Source: Acidobacteriota bacterium
GTDB lineage: Bacteria; Acidobacteriota; Terriglobia; Terriglobales; Acidobacteriaceae
Direction of reading: 5' to 3'
Length of the DNA: 16,639 nt
NCBI GenBank assembly: GCA_021780095.1
Contig: JAJXZK010000244.1
Coordinates: forward strand, 1-16,639
Each line of letters opens with the position of its first letter. The stretch's first letter is position 1. Below are positions 6,460 to 14,478 of this stretch, one piece after another. The position numbers and the translations under genes were made by a program. A model generated the notes under the pieces. It was not told where the DNA came from, did not search any database, and worked only from the letters and a program-made list of their open reading frames with translations.

Positions 6460-8025
6460 CTACCCGTCTTGTCCGCTATAGGACAGGTTGAACGATTTGT
6501 TGATCAGGGGAAAATCCGCCACGATGTCGCCGACGATGGCATATTCAATCAGCGGCCAGTTCTGCCAGGAGGGGTCATGCGCATGGCAGCTGCGGATAGA
6601 ACCATCGGGGCCGGTTTGAAGAGCGATCAAGACTGGGCCGCGCCAGGATTCGATGACCGCCAGGCCGAGTTGATCGGGGGCGGCGGCGGGAACGGGCGCG
6701 TGAATCGGTCCGTCACGGAGGTCTCGAAGGAAGGTGCGACATAGGCGGAGCGATTCGAATATTTCGCCAAATCGCACCAGCACTCGAGCGGCAACATCGC
6801 CGGTCGATTGCTCTATGCATTGCGCCGTAACCCTGTCATACGGCGGCCAGGGATGATCGACGCGCAAATCGCGTGCGATTCCAGAAGCTCGCGCTACGAT
6901 ACCCAGCGCGCCTAGCGATTCGGCAGTGGACGGGTCCAATGTTCCAGTGGTGCGAAAGCGATCCTGCAGCCCCGCGTGTTCGTCATAAATGGAGCGCAGA
7001 TTGGTGACGGACTGCTCCAGCTCAGAGTAGAGATGGAGCAGCAATGCAGGAGCATGAGTGGGAAGATCGACCGCCACGCCGCCGGGGATGATGTAGTCGA
7101 GCAGATATCTCGCTCCAAAGGCGATGGAGTTGACGCGCAGCAGATCTTCTTTGAGACGCGAGAAATGCGTCAACCCAAAGGCAAAGCCAGCGTCATTGCC
7201 GAGCGCACCCAGGTCGCCGAGATGGTTGGCCAGACGTTCATGTTCTAGCGCCAGGGCACGCAGCGATGAAGCACGGGAGGGACAGACGGTGCCGGTCAGA
7301 GGCTCCAAAGCGGCGCAATACGCCCACGAGAAAGCCACCGCGGAGTCGCCGGAGATACGCGCGGCCAGTCGATAAGCGGAAGACTGCGGCAGGGTGGTGA
7401 ACAATGGGGCAATGCCTTTGTGGGTGTAGCCGAGCTGCGCTTCCAGTCGCAGAACTTTTTCGCCGACAACTGAGAAGCGAAAATGCCCGGGCTCGATGGT
7501 GCCAGCGTGGACGGGGCCGACGGCAATCTCATGCACACCGCTTCCCTCCACGGTCACGAAGGGATAGGGGGCGGAGATGTTCGGATACTGCCGGTTTGCG
7601 TCCGCGTCGCGTCGCAGCGGAAAGAACGTTTGCGGCCAACCACCGTGACGGAGCCAGCCACGCGTGTCGGCTTCGTCGGCGGCAGTTCCTTCCGCGGCGA
7701 CACCGAGCAGATCGTAGACGGCGCGCTGCATTCTTTGCGCAGCGGGAAAAATCGCGGCGATACTTGGATAGGTCGGCGGCGCTTTCATCGCGTGCTCCAG
7801 CACAAGCATGCCTTGTGGAACCAGATAGGCGACGAAGATGCGGAAGCAGGCGTCGCGGTCACGATCATCCGTACCCCATAGCGCCAGCAATTGCGCGCCA
7901 AAATCGCGCAGGGCTGCGGCATATTGCAGCCATTGCTCGCGATCGACGATGAGGCGGCTGCCAGGCAGATTGCACGGGAGCGGAAGACGCGGGCTTTCCA
8001 GGAATTCAGGTAATTTCATGGTCAT
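6460..8025 (-). CDS. hyfG: Hydrogenase-4-like large subunit (HyfG/HycE family) lacking Ni-binding cysteines
   Basis: A 521-residue fusion of an N-terminal NuoC-like 30-kDa domain (about 1-150, with PYPSIAAIFPAAQRMQRAVYDLLG) and a NuoD/NiFe-large-subunit domain (about 160-521, with GPVHAGTIEPGHFRF and GYTHKGIAPL). At the position of the N-terminal Ni motif RxCxxC it reads RISGDS, so Ser225 and Ser228 replace both cysteines. The C terminus ends DFPLINKSFNLSYSGQDG instead of DPCxxC. It therefore cannot hold a classical NiFe site; this is the known trait of energy-converting hydrogenase-related (Ehr) complexes. The ATG at 8025 overlaps the hyfF stop as ATGA and has GAGG 8 bases upstream; an ATG two codons on is also possible. 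Its reaction and substrate are unknown. The symbol reflects homology, not hydrogenase activity. Confidence 0.9.
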   Translation of the reverse strand: MTMKLPEFLESPRLPLPCNLPGSRLIVDREQWLQYAAALRDFGAQLLALWGTDDRDRDACFRIFVAYLVPQGMLVLEHAMKAPPTYPSIAAIFPAAQRMQRAVYDLLGVAAEGTAADEADTRGWLRHGGWPQTFFPLRRDADANRQYPNISAPYPFVTVEGSGVHEIAVGPVHAGTIEPGHFRFSVVGEKVLRLEAQLGYTHKGIAPLFTTLPQSSAYRLAARISGDSAVAFSWAYCAALEPLTGTVCPSRASSLRALALEHERLANHLGDLGALGNDAGFAFGLTHFSRLKEDLLRVNSIAFGARYLLDYIIPGGVAVDLPTHAPALLLHLYSELEQSVTNLRSIYDEHAGLQDRFRTTGTLDPSTAESLGALGIVARASGIARDLRVDHPWPPYDRVTAQCIEQSTGDVAARVLVRFGEIFESLRLCRTFLRDLRDGPIHAPVPAAAPDQLGLAVIESWRGPVLIALQTGPDGSIRSCHAHDPSWQNWPLIEYAIVGDIVADFPLINKSFNLSYSGQDG

Positions 8026-9506
8026 CCGATCAGCCTCGCAGCAGCACGAAACCACTCTGCCAGCACCGGTGGAATATACAGGCCCAGCATCACCACCATG
8101 GCCAGATGAAGGAACGCGGGAATCATCGCCGGAGTCGCCGCGGCGGTGGGCTTATGGGAGACATCGTCATTGCTTGGCGATGGCGCGGCGCGCTCGCCAA
8201 AGACCATCGACTGCGCTCGACTGAAGATCGCCCCGAAGGCAACACCCAAACCCACCAGCAGCAGAGGAGCTGTCCAGGGATGCTGGTGTATTGCGCTGGT
8301 GATCATGAGGAACTCGCTGGTGAACACTCCGAAGGGCGGCATGCCGAGAATGGCCAGCGATCCGAGCATCAGCGACCAGCCAAGGGTCGGAGACGTATCC
8401 GCGAGACCACGAATGTCTTCCATCTGCTGGGTGCCTGCGGTTTGCGAGGCGTGGCCGGCGCTGAAAAAGATGGAGGACTTGGTGAGCGAGTGAACGACCA
8501 TATGCAACATCGCGGCAAAGTTTGCGATGGGTCCACCGATGCCAAAGGCGAAGGCGATCAGGCCCATGTGTTCGATGGAGGAATAGGCGAAGAGGCGTTT
8601 GATATCGCGCTGGCGCCAGAGAAAAAAGGCAGCCAGCAAGATCGAAAACATTCCAAACCCCATCAGCATGTGGCTCGGCAATTTGGAGCCGATGGAGCCG
8701 ACGACAAGTACTTTGCACCGGACGACCGCATAAAGGCCGACATTCAGCAGCAGACCAGAAAGCACGGCGGACACGGGCGATGGACTTTCGCCATGGGCAT
8801 CGGGGAGCCAATTATGCAAAGGCGCGAGTCCGGCCTTCGTTCCATAGCCGACGAGAAAAAAGACGAAGGCGAGTCCCATCACTCTTGGCTCCAGCTGCGA
8901 TTTCGCTGCATTCAAGTGGGTCCATAGCAGCGCGCTCATACCTTCGTGGCCCAGCGTTTGTTCTGCGGCAAAGTACAGCAGGATAGTGCCGAACAGCGCC
9001 TGGGCAATACCGACGCCGCACAGGATGAAATATTTCCAGGCAGCTTCCAGGCTGGCGCGGGTGCGATAGAGCGAGACCAGCAGGACGGTGGAAAGAGTGG
9101 CGGCCTCCATGGCGACCCATAACAGACCCATGTTATTGGTCAGCAGCGCCAACAGCATGGCTGCCATAAACAATTGGTACATGCTGTGATACAGGCGCAT
9201 GCGGCGCGGTCCGACGCGGCCGTGCAGTTGCTCGACACGCATATAGGATCGGGAAAATATTGCGGTGGTGAAGCCCACGAACGCAGTGAGCGCGACCAGG
9301 AACACATTGAAAGAATCGACGAAGAACTGATCGTGCCCGGCAAGAAACGGCCCGTGCCGCGCCACGCGCACGACGAGACACGCAGCGGCGAACAGCGTGG
9401 CGAAACTGACAAAAATGTTGAGCTGCGCGACGAAGCGATGTGCTCCGAAGGAAGCCAGCAACAATGCTCCGGCGACTGGTATCGAGAGGACCAGAACAAT
9501 TTCCAA
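8022..9506 (-). CDS. hyfF: Hydrogenase-4-like membrane subunit (HyfF, antiporter/NuoL-M-N family)
   Basis: A 494-residue polytopic membrane protein, with about 13-14 hydrophobic segments by eye. Conserved ion-translocation residues of the Mrp/NuoLMN family are present: Glu134 in LLWVAMEAATLS, Lys224 in YGTKAGLAPLHNWLPDAHG, the SPSPVSAVLSG loop, and Lys343 in HSLTKSSIFF. The Lys usual in the following helix reads Asn255 (GLLLNVGLY). The TTG start is well supported: GAAGGAGGA ends six bases before it, inside the end of hyfE, and the hyfE stop is one base upstream. The stop overlaps the hyfG start by four bases. By family knowledge, it moves protons or sodium across the inner membrane, coupled to the soluble redox arm. 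Confidence 0.92.
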   Translation of the reverse strand: MEIVLVLSIPVAGALLLASFGAHRFVAQLNIFVSFATLFAAACLVVRVARHGPFLAGHDQFFVDSFNVFLVALTAFVGFTTAIFSRSYMRVEQLHGRVGPRRMRLYHSMYQLFMAAMLLALLTNNMGLLWVAMEAATLSTVLLVSLYRTRASLEAAWKYFILCGVGIAQALFGTILLYFAAEQTLGHEGMSALLWTHLNAAKSQLEPRVMGLAFVFFLVGYGTKAGLAPLHNWLPDAHGESPSPVSAVLSGLLLNVGLYAVVRCKVLVVGSIGSKLPSHMLMGFGMFSILLAAFFLWRQRDIKRLFAYSSIEHMGLIAFAFGIGGPIANFAAMLHMVVHSLTKSSIFFSAGHASQTAGTQQMEDIRGLADTSPTLGWSLMLGSLAILGMPPFGVFTSEFLMITSAIHQHPWTAPLLLVGLGVAFGAIFSRAQSMVFGERAAPSPSNDDVSHKPTAAATPAMIPAFLHLAMVVMLGLYIPPVLAEWFRAAARLIG

Positions 9507-9507
9507 C

Positions 9508-10176
9508 TTAGTCCTCCTTCAGGCTTTCCAGATGATGCAGATCGAGGCTGTCGAACTGCTCCCTGATTTGAAAAAAGAAGACTCCCAGGATGAATACGGC
9601 CACCAGCAGATCGAGGGCGATCCCCAGCTCAATGACCATGGGCATTCCGTAGGTAGCGCTGGTAGCGGCGAAGAAGAGGCCATTCTCCATTGCCAGAAAT
9701 CCAATCACCTGGGTGACGGCCTTGCGTCGCGTAATCATCATGAGGAAGGAAAGCAGAATAACGGCGAGCGCGATGCCGAGCGTGTTGCGCGTGATGGTGT
9801 TGGCCATCATGCTGATGGGTTGCGCCAGTCCGAAGGCAAAGATCACCAACACCAAGCCGACCAGCATGGTGGTGGGGATGTTGACCAGGAGTTCGGTATC
9901 CCACTGCGCGCCCAGGTTGCGAATCAGCCGGTAGAGCACCCACGGCAGCACAATCACTTTCAGTAATAAGGTCAGGACAGCCGAGTAATAGAGCTCCTTC
10001 TGGCCGGAGCTGTATGCGACTAGGCAGGTGGAGGCGAACAGAACCAAACCTTGCCAGGCGTACAGCGTAATGAGCCGTTGGGTGCGGCGGCGCGAGAGCA
10101 TGGCGAAGGAGATCAGCAGCAAGATGCTGGCCTGCAGGTTGAGCGACTCGACGATCCAATGCGACCGGTGCATCAT
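9508..10176 (-). CDS. hyfE: Hydrogenase-4-like membrane subunit (HyfE, NuoK-like)
   Basis: A 222-residue membrane protein of about six to seven helices, matching HyfE in length and place. The C-terminal half (about 115-210, with ITRNTLGIALAVILLSFLMMITRRKAVTQVIGFLAMENGLFF) resembles NuoK/MrpC, with Glu in LAMENG and in MVIELGIALD as candidate proton-path residues. The ATG at 10176 overlaps the hyfC stop by one base (TAATG), indicating translational coupling; a second ATG follows at once. It precedes hyfF in the same order as E. coli hyf, except that no hyfD is present. Confidence in family is high from sequence and context together. Confidence 0.88.
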   Translation of the reverse strand: MMHRSHWIVESLNLQASILLLISFAMLSRRRTQRLITLYAWQGLVLFASTCLVAYSSGQKELYYSAVLTLLLKVIVLPWVLYRLIRNLGAQWDTELLVNIPTTMLVGLVLVIFAFGLAQPISMMANTITRNTLGIALAVILLSFLMMITRRKAVTQVIGFLAMENGLFFAATSATYGMPMVIELGIALDLLVAVFILGVFFFQIREQFDSLDLHHLESLKED

Positions 10177-11129
10177 TATGACCCCAGCAAAAGGTGAACG
10201 AGCAGGCCCAGCACGGCCAACAGGAAAGCTATGGCCAGAAATTCCGGAGCGCGAAAAATGCGCAGCTTGGCGGAGAGAGATTCAATCAGCGCCAAAGCCG
10301 CGCCGGAGACGATGAGTTTTGCAATGAGTGCGGCGGCGGCCAGCAGCAGGGCCCATGCGCCATCAGCGCCGTGGGTGGCGATTCCCCAGGGCAAGAACAG
10401 CGCGAACCCGATGCAGGCGTAATTGAACAGCTTCAGGCTGGAAGCCCACTCGATGAGCGCGAGATGCCGTGCCGAGTCCTCCAGCACCATCGCCTCGTGG
10501 ATCATGGTGAGTTCCAGATGGGTCGATGGATTGTCGATGGGGATGCGGGCATTTTCTGCCAGCAGTACCATGACAAACGCAATTCCTGCGAAGGTGAGAC
10601 TGGGATTGATGGAGAGCGGGCCTGCGGAGTAGGCCTCCACCAAACTGGGCAGGGCGGTGCTGCCGGAAAGCAGGAAAGCGTTGAACAGAACCATCAGCAG
10701 AGCAGGCTCGGCGAGGAAGCCGACCATCATCTCGCGCCGTGCCCCCATGGAGCCGAAGGCGGTGCCGATATCCATGGCGGCCAGCGATTGGAAGACGCGC
10801 GCGGTGGCAAAAATCCCGATCAGCGCGATGGCGTCGGCGACGCGCGCAAAGGGCAAGTCGGTGGCGATGGACGGAATGATGGCGGCGGCGAGCACCATGC
10901 TGCCAAACAGGACATAGGGCGTAATGCGAAAGAGCAACGTGGCATCGGCAGCGAGGGCCACCTCTTTATGAAAGAGCTTGCGCAGCATTCGATACGGCTG
11001 CGTCAAGGGCGGAGCGCTGCGGCTCTGCAGCCAGGCGCGGCATTGCGCGATCCATCCAACAAACAGCGGTGCCAACGCGATGGCCAGCAACACTTCTCCG
11101 AACTGGCGGACCATGGTGATGGCGCTCAT
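10176..11129 (-). CDS. hyfC: Hydrogenase-4-like membrane subunit (HyfC/HycD, NuoH family)
   Basis: A 317-residue membrane protein with about eight helices, close to the usual length for HycD/HyfC. Family hallmarks are QPYRMLRKLFHKE at about 44-56 on a cytoplasmic loop, the GSMGARREMMVGFLAEPALL stretch at about 126-145, and ENARIPIDNPSTHLELTMI followed by HEAM at about 192-213. In complex I and group 4 hydrogenases this subunit links the soluble cluster-carrying arm to the ion pump and, in complex I, forms the quinone entry. The ATG overlaps the hyfB stop by four bases (ATGA). Whether a quinone site is functional here cannot be told from the sequence alone. Confidence 0.92.
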   Translation of the reverse strand: MSAITMVRQFGEVLLAIALAPLFVGWIAQCRAWLQSRSAPPLTQPYRMLRKLFHKEVALAADATLLFRITPYVLFGSMVLAAAIIPSIATDLPFARVADAIALIGIFATARVFQSLAAMDIGTAFGSMGARREMMVGFLAEPALLMVLFNAFLLSGSTALPSLVEAYSAGPLSINPSLTFAGIAFVMVLLAENARIPIDNPSTHLELTMIHEAMVLEDSARHLALIEWASSLKLFNYACIGFALFLPWGIATHGADGAWALLLAAAALIAKLIVSGAALALIESLSAKLRIFRAPEFLAIAFLLAVLGLLVHLLLGS

Positions 11130-13165
11130 AGCACCGCCGCCAGCAATCCGAGCAGCGTGAGGAAACTGAAGAGAAGATAGATGGCGAGGCGGCCGCTCTG
11201 CACAAAACCGATGGAGTCCGACACGCGTTGCACTGCGCGCGCAATGGGGTGATACACAATGCGCGCCAAGCGATCTTCCACGTGGATGCGATAGCGCGGA
11301 GTCTTATCGGCGGGCGAAGGCAGTTCCCGCTCCATGTCGAACACCGGTCGGAAAATGTGGCGGATCGGGTGACCAAATCCTTCGGCGGTATCCTGCATGC
11401 GCGAGGTTTGCCAGGGATAGCCGCAATCCCAGGGAACGGTGCGGCGCATACGACCATGGGCGAGAACGCGCACCAGGATATAGGTCAGGCCGATGACGCA
11501 CACGGTACCGGCGAGCAGCAGCAACCCGTTGTAAGAGGCTTGTTTGGGCGCAATGGGAGCGATCCATCCCCACGGGGAGGAGAAGCTGATTGTCGATCCC
11601 AGCAATTGCCTCGTGACTGCGGCAGCGGTCCGCAGAGCGATTTGCGGCAGCACGCCAATCAGGATGCATCCCAATGCAAGCCAGGCCAGGCCGAGGCGCT
11701 CCAGCCAGTTGGCATCATGGGCATCGGCGAGCGCAGGCTCGCGCGGCTGGCCGAGAAAGATGACTCCATAAAACTTGACCATCACATACGCCGCCAACGC
11801 GACGGTCAATGCGAGAACAGCGGCACCGAGGGGGACCAGCATATTGATAAACGGCTGGGACAGCTGCGGAGTGAACAGAAACGACTGCAGCAGGAGCCAT
11901 TCCGACACAAAGCCGTTGAGCGGCGGCAGGCCCGCGATCGCCAGCGTGCCCACCAACGCCAGCGCCGCGACCCAGGGCATGGTGCGAGCCAGGCCGCCGA
12001 GCGCGCCTAAACTTCTTCGCTTGGTTGCGTGCAGCACGTTGCCGGTGGCGAGGAACAGCAAGCTCTTAAACAGAGAGTGGTTCAGTGCGTGGAGCAGGGC
12101 GGCGCTGAGCGCGAGAGCTGCAAACAACGGAAGATGGGCCGCCTCGAACAGAATGGCAAGTCCAATCCCGGCAAAAATGAGGCCGATGTTTTCAATGGAG
12201 GAGTAGGCCAGCAGGCGCTTCATGTCCGTCTTGACGGATGCGAAGATGGCGCCGAACAATGCGGACGATAGGCCGAGGACAAGGACAAGAAGTCCCCATT
12301 GCCAGAACTGGACGTGCAGCAGATCAAATGTGACGCGCAACATGCCGTAGACTGCGGTCTTCAACATCAGGCCGCTCATCACGGCGGAGACTGGCGAGGG
12401 CGCGGCGGGATGCGCTTCCGGCAGCCAGACGTGGAGAGGAACAAGGCCTGCCTTGGCGCCAAACCCAAGCAGCGCCAGCAGAAATGCGACGGTCGCCCAT
12501 AACGGCGTGTGCGGCGTGACACGCATGGCGTTAAAGGTGAGTCCCCAGTTGCCGGACTGGAGGATGCCGAAGCTGAAGAGGAGGCACAGCGCCCCGAGAT
12601 GCGCCATCAACAGATATAGAAAACCGGCCTGACGGATCTCTGGGCGGTGGTGCTGCGAGACCACCAGGAAGTAGGAACTGAGCGCCATCAGTTCCCATGC
12701 AACCATGAAACAGTACGCGTCATCGGCGAGGACGACCAGGGCCATGCCGGCAAGGAACATATGGTAGTGGAAACCCATCAAACCTGGGGCAGTGCCTTCT
12801 CCTGAGCGGAAATAGCCGGCGGCAAAGATGGAAATGCCGGCACCGGAGACACCGATCAGCAAGAGGAAGAATCCGGAGAGTGCGTCCAAACGGAAATGAA
12901 ACGGCAGGCTCGGCAATCCCAGCGGTAGCATCATGGTTTGCGGCGCGTGACCGGAGTGCAATGCCACGCCGCCCACGATCGCTACGCCCAGCGCGATGAC
13001 GGCTCCGGCGGGAAACAGTCCGCGCGCCACAAAGCGCAAACTGTGGGGGCGCAACAGGCCAATCAGTCCTACAAACATCCAGGCGAGTACCAGCATCAGT
13101 GTCCAGGCGAGATCGTTCTGCTGGAGCAGAAGAATGCCGTGGGCAAGCATGGATGGAAGGTTCAC
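11126..13165 (-). CDS. hyfB: Hydrogenase-4-like membrane subunit (HyfB, antiporter/NuoL family)
   Basis: A 679-residue polytopic protein, first gene of the operon. Antiporter-family residues are in place: Glu158 in FMVAWELMALSSYF, Lys238 in FGAKAGLVPLHVWLPEAHP, Lys269 in SGLMLKTAVYG, and Lys367 in LNHSLFKSLLFLATG. The C-terminal part (about 580-640, with VPWDCGYPW and the RMQDTAEGFGHPIRHIFRP stretch) is the extension typical of HyfB/HycC-type subunits. Two GTG codons compete: the one at 13171 directly touches AGGA, whereas the one at 13165 has AGGAG five bases upstream, so the latter is chosen. It pumps ions by family analogy. Upstream, 93-99 bases separate it from the ArsR gene on the same strand. 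Confidence 0.92.
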   Translation of the reverse strand: MNLPSMLAHGILLLQQNDLAWTLMLVLAWMFVGLIGLLRPHSLRFVARGLFPAGAVIALGVAIVGGVALHSGHAPQTMMLPLGLPSLPFHFRLDALSGFFLLLIGVSGAGISIFAAGYFRSGEGTAPGLMGFHYHMFLAGMALVVLADDAYCFMVAWELMALSSYFLVVSQHHRPEIRQAGFLYLLMAHLGALCLLFSFGILQSGNWGLTFNAMRVTPHTPLWATVAFLLALLGFGAKAGLVPLHVWLPEAHPAAPSPVSAVMSGLMLKTAVYGMLRVTFDLLHVQFWQWGLLVLVLGLSSALFGAIFASVKTDMKRLLAYSSIENIGLIFAGIGLAILFEAAHLPLFAALALSAALLHALNHSLFKSLLFLATGNVLHATKRRSLGALGGLARTMPWVAALALVGTLAIAGLPPLNGFVSEWLLLQSFLFTPQLSQPFINMLVPLGAAVLALTVALAAYVMVKFYGVIFLGQPREPALADAHDANWLERLGLAWLALGCILIGVLPQIALRTAAAVTRQLLGSTISFSSPWGWIAPIAPKQASYNGLLLLAGTVCVIGLTYILVRVLAHGRMRRTVPWDCGYPWQTSRMQDTAEGFGHPIRHIFRPVFDMERELPSPADKTPRYRIHVEDRLARIVYHPIARAVQRVSDSIGFVQSGRLAIYLLFSFLTLLGLLAAVL

Positions 13166-13263
13166 TGCCACTCCTGCAAAAGAGTGAGCCGTGGCCGCCG
13201 TTCATTACTATATGTATATGTTTTCATAGTTTAGAGGCACTAAATCCCTAGGCCAACCCGTAG
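13166..13263 (-). promoter_or_regulatory. Upstream region of the hyf-like operon with candidate ArsR operator
   Basis: Between the arsR-like stop and hyfB. On the plus strand TATGTATAT lies at 13211-13219 inside the imperfect dyad CTATATGTATATG (13208-13220). The minus strand here offers TATAGT as a -10-like box overlapping that word, but no good -35 box at 17 bases, so any promoter would be weak or regulated. The same 9-mer recurs, inverted, in the arsR-like promoter. Read-through from the upstream gene is also possible, as no terminator hairpin is evident. Confidence 0.45.
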
Positions 13264-13578
13264 CTACAACTGGCGAAGCATCTTGCGGACCCCGACCAGT
13301 TGCCGATTGAAAATCTTCTTGGCGATATCCAACAGGGTAAAAATCTCGGGATCGCTGATCGAATAAAAGACGTTCAGCCCCTCTTTGCGGGTAGTGACCA
13401 GGTTGCGGCTGCGCAAAATGGCAAGCTGCTGCGAAAGACTGCTTTGCTCCACATCCAGCCGCGAGCCAAGCACGTTGACGCCGACTTCCCCGTGACGCAA
13501 TTCGTCCAAAATACGAATGCGCAGCGGGTGGGCGAGCGCCTTGAAAAACGCCGCTTTGAACTGGGCGAGTTCTGACAT
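13264..13578 (-). CDS. ArsR-family winged-helix transcriptional regulator, cysteine-free
   Basis: A 104-residue protein with the ArsR/SmtB fold: KALAHPLRIRILDELRHGEVGV at about 13-34, recognition helix region DVEQSSLSQQLAILRSRNLV at 42-61, and the wing TTRKEGLNVFYSIS at 62-75. The metal-sensing ELCVC motif is absent (reads EVGVNVL) and the protein has no cysteine at all, so it is not a classical As/Cd sensor. The ATG at 13578 is chosen because a near-perfect promoter lies just upstream; a longer frame would start before that promoter and has no family match. There is no Shine-Dalgarno, so translation is probably leaderless or nearly so. It directly precedes the hyf-like operon on the same strand. 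From memory, M. tuberculosis Rv0081 is an ArsR regulator placed beside hyc-like genes Rv0082-Rv0087 in the same way. Control of the operon is inferred. Confidence 0.9.
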   Translation of the reverse strand: MSELAQFKAAFFKALAHPLRIRILDELRHGEVGVNVLGSRLDVEQSSLSQQLAILRSRNLVTTRKEGLNVFYSISDPEIFTLLDIAKKIFNRQLVGVRKMLRQL

Positions 13579-13590
13579 GGTTATATTATA

Positions 13591-13619
13591 ATAATACAAT
13601 ATACATACGTTTATGTCAA
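13591..13619 (-). promoter_or_regulatory. Strong sigma70-type promoter of the arsR-like gene
   Basis: On the minus strand TTGACA (13614-13619), a 17-base spacer and TATTAT (13591-13596) form an almost ideal promoter. The -10 box ends only 12 bases before the ATG at 13578, so the transcript would have a leader of about 4-6 bases. The word TATGTATAT (13599-13607, minus strand) lies in the spacer, where a bound repressor would block polymerase, suggesting autoregulation. Confidence 0.7.
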
Positions 13620-13719
13620 AGGTCACTGCGCGCCGTGCTTCGACCTGGGTGAATTCCACGATGGGCAGTGCCGCGCGAAACAAGGAAAGTCGCTTGGGAA
13701 TGTCAGAAAATCGGGCCGT

Positions 13720-14478
13720 CTACGCTGAAGGAGTTGCCTGCACCAGCGACAAATCGCGGTCGAGGCTACTCATATCGAAGCCTGAGGGAGAGACTTTATC
13801 GCCGCAGACCCAGTCGGTACTGAGCACTGCGTATAACTCCACGTTGTAGCGGCTAAAAAAATCCCAGCTCATGATCTTGAGCATCCCCCACGTGACCACG
13901 TACACGCCATCCTCCCCATAGCCGACCGCAGTGACGCAGTGACCGTTCTCCAACTGAGGAGCGGCGTCGCCGGGTGAGACTGTGTTGGGAATCGCCCATG
14001 GAATGGATGGCCATCCGGTTGGGTTACCGGTCAATGCAAATTTCGGCAGATCGAGCCCGACATATGCGCTGCCGAACAGATGAACGATGCCGCGCAGTTC
14101 GTCCGCCTTTTGTCCATGCGCCTTCACGAAAGAGTGAACGCGATGCTTGCCGATGCCTGTCTTGCGCCAGTATTTCAACGCATCCAGCATGGAAACACAA
14201 TCCATCAGCCGGTCGCCGGTCAGGTGGGCATGGGCGCGAATGATGTCCGCATCGGTGAGGAAAACTCCCTGCTGATTGGCAGCCGTCCAGTGATGCACCA
14301 TGTGGCCGGCCGCGGCGGAAGTACAGCAGTTGAATTGGTTGTTGGCCAGCATAGGCCAGGTCGCGGTGGTTTCCAACATCTCCATGGGGGGCGGCACCGG
14401 CAAGGATGCGATGGCAACGTAGTCTGCGAGGTGCAGCGTTCTAGAATCGTGTATCGACTGGACTCTGCCGAGTTTCAT
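13720..14478 (-). CDS. Papain-like (C1-type) cysteine peptidase homologue
   Basis: A 252-residue protein without signal peptide or membrane segment. The family is judged from three short landmarks in papain order: NNQFNCCTSAAAGHM at about 46-60 (Gln48 as oxyanion-hole residue and Cys52 as nucleophile, as in bacterial DQGxxGSCTA motifs), ENGHCVTAVGYGEDGVYVVTWG at about 177-198 (His180), and VTWG where papain has NSWG, so the third catalytic residue is Thr196 in place of Asn. A cytoplasmic peptidase or a binding protein of this fold are both possible. The ATG at 14478 has GGAGG four bases upstream and lies inside the end of the kinase gene, overlapping it by 38 bases, so the two are probably translationally coupled. 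The family call is moderate; target unknown. Confidence 0.65.
   Translation of the reverse strand: MKLGRVQSIHDSRTLHLADYVAIASLPVPPPMEMLETTATWPMLANNQFNCCTSAAAGHMVHHWTAANQQGVFLTDADIIRAHAHLTGDRLMDCVSMLDALKYWRKTGIGKHRVHSFVKAHGQKADELRGIVHLFGSAYVGLDLPKFALTGNPTGWPSIPWAIPNTVSPGDAAPQLENGHCVTAVGYGEDGVYVVTWGMLKIMSWDFFSRYNVELYAVLSTDWVCGDKVSPSGFDMSSLDRDLSLVQATPSA

Noticed and set aside
10194..11180. Plus-strand open frame of 328 codons opposite hyfC
   Set aside because: Its Gly/Gln/Glu/Asp-rich, featureless composition is typical of the strand opposite a GC-rich membrane-protein gene; hyfC has clear family motifs.
5922..13165. Reading the operon as a functional hydrogenase 4 or formate hydrogenlyase
   Set aside because: Ni-binding cysteines are absent from the large subunit and no formate dehydrogenase, ferredoxin subunit or maturation genes are nearby.
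5922..13165. Reading the operon as respiratory complex I (nuo)
   Set aside because: Gene order, the NuoC-NuoD fusion, the HyfE subunit and the CxxC small-subunit motif fit the hydrogenase-4 branch; NuoE, F, G, I and J are missing.
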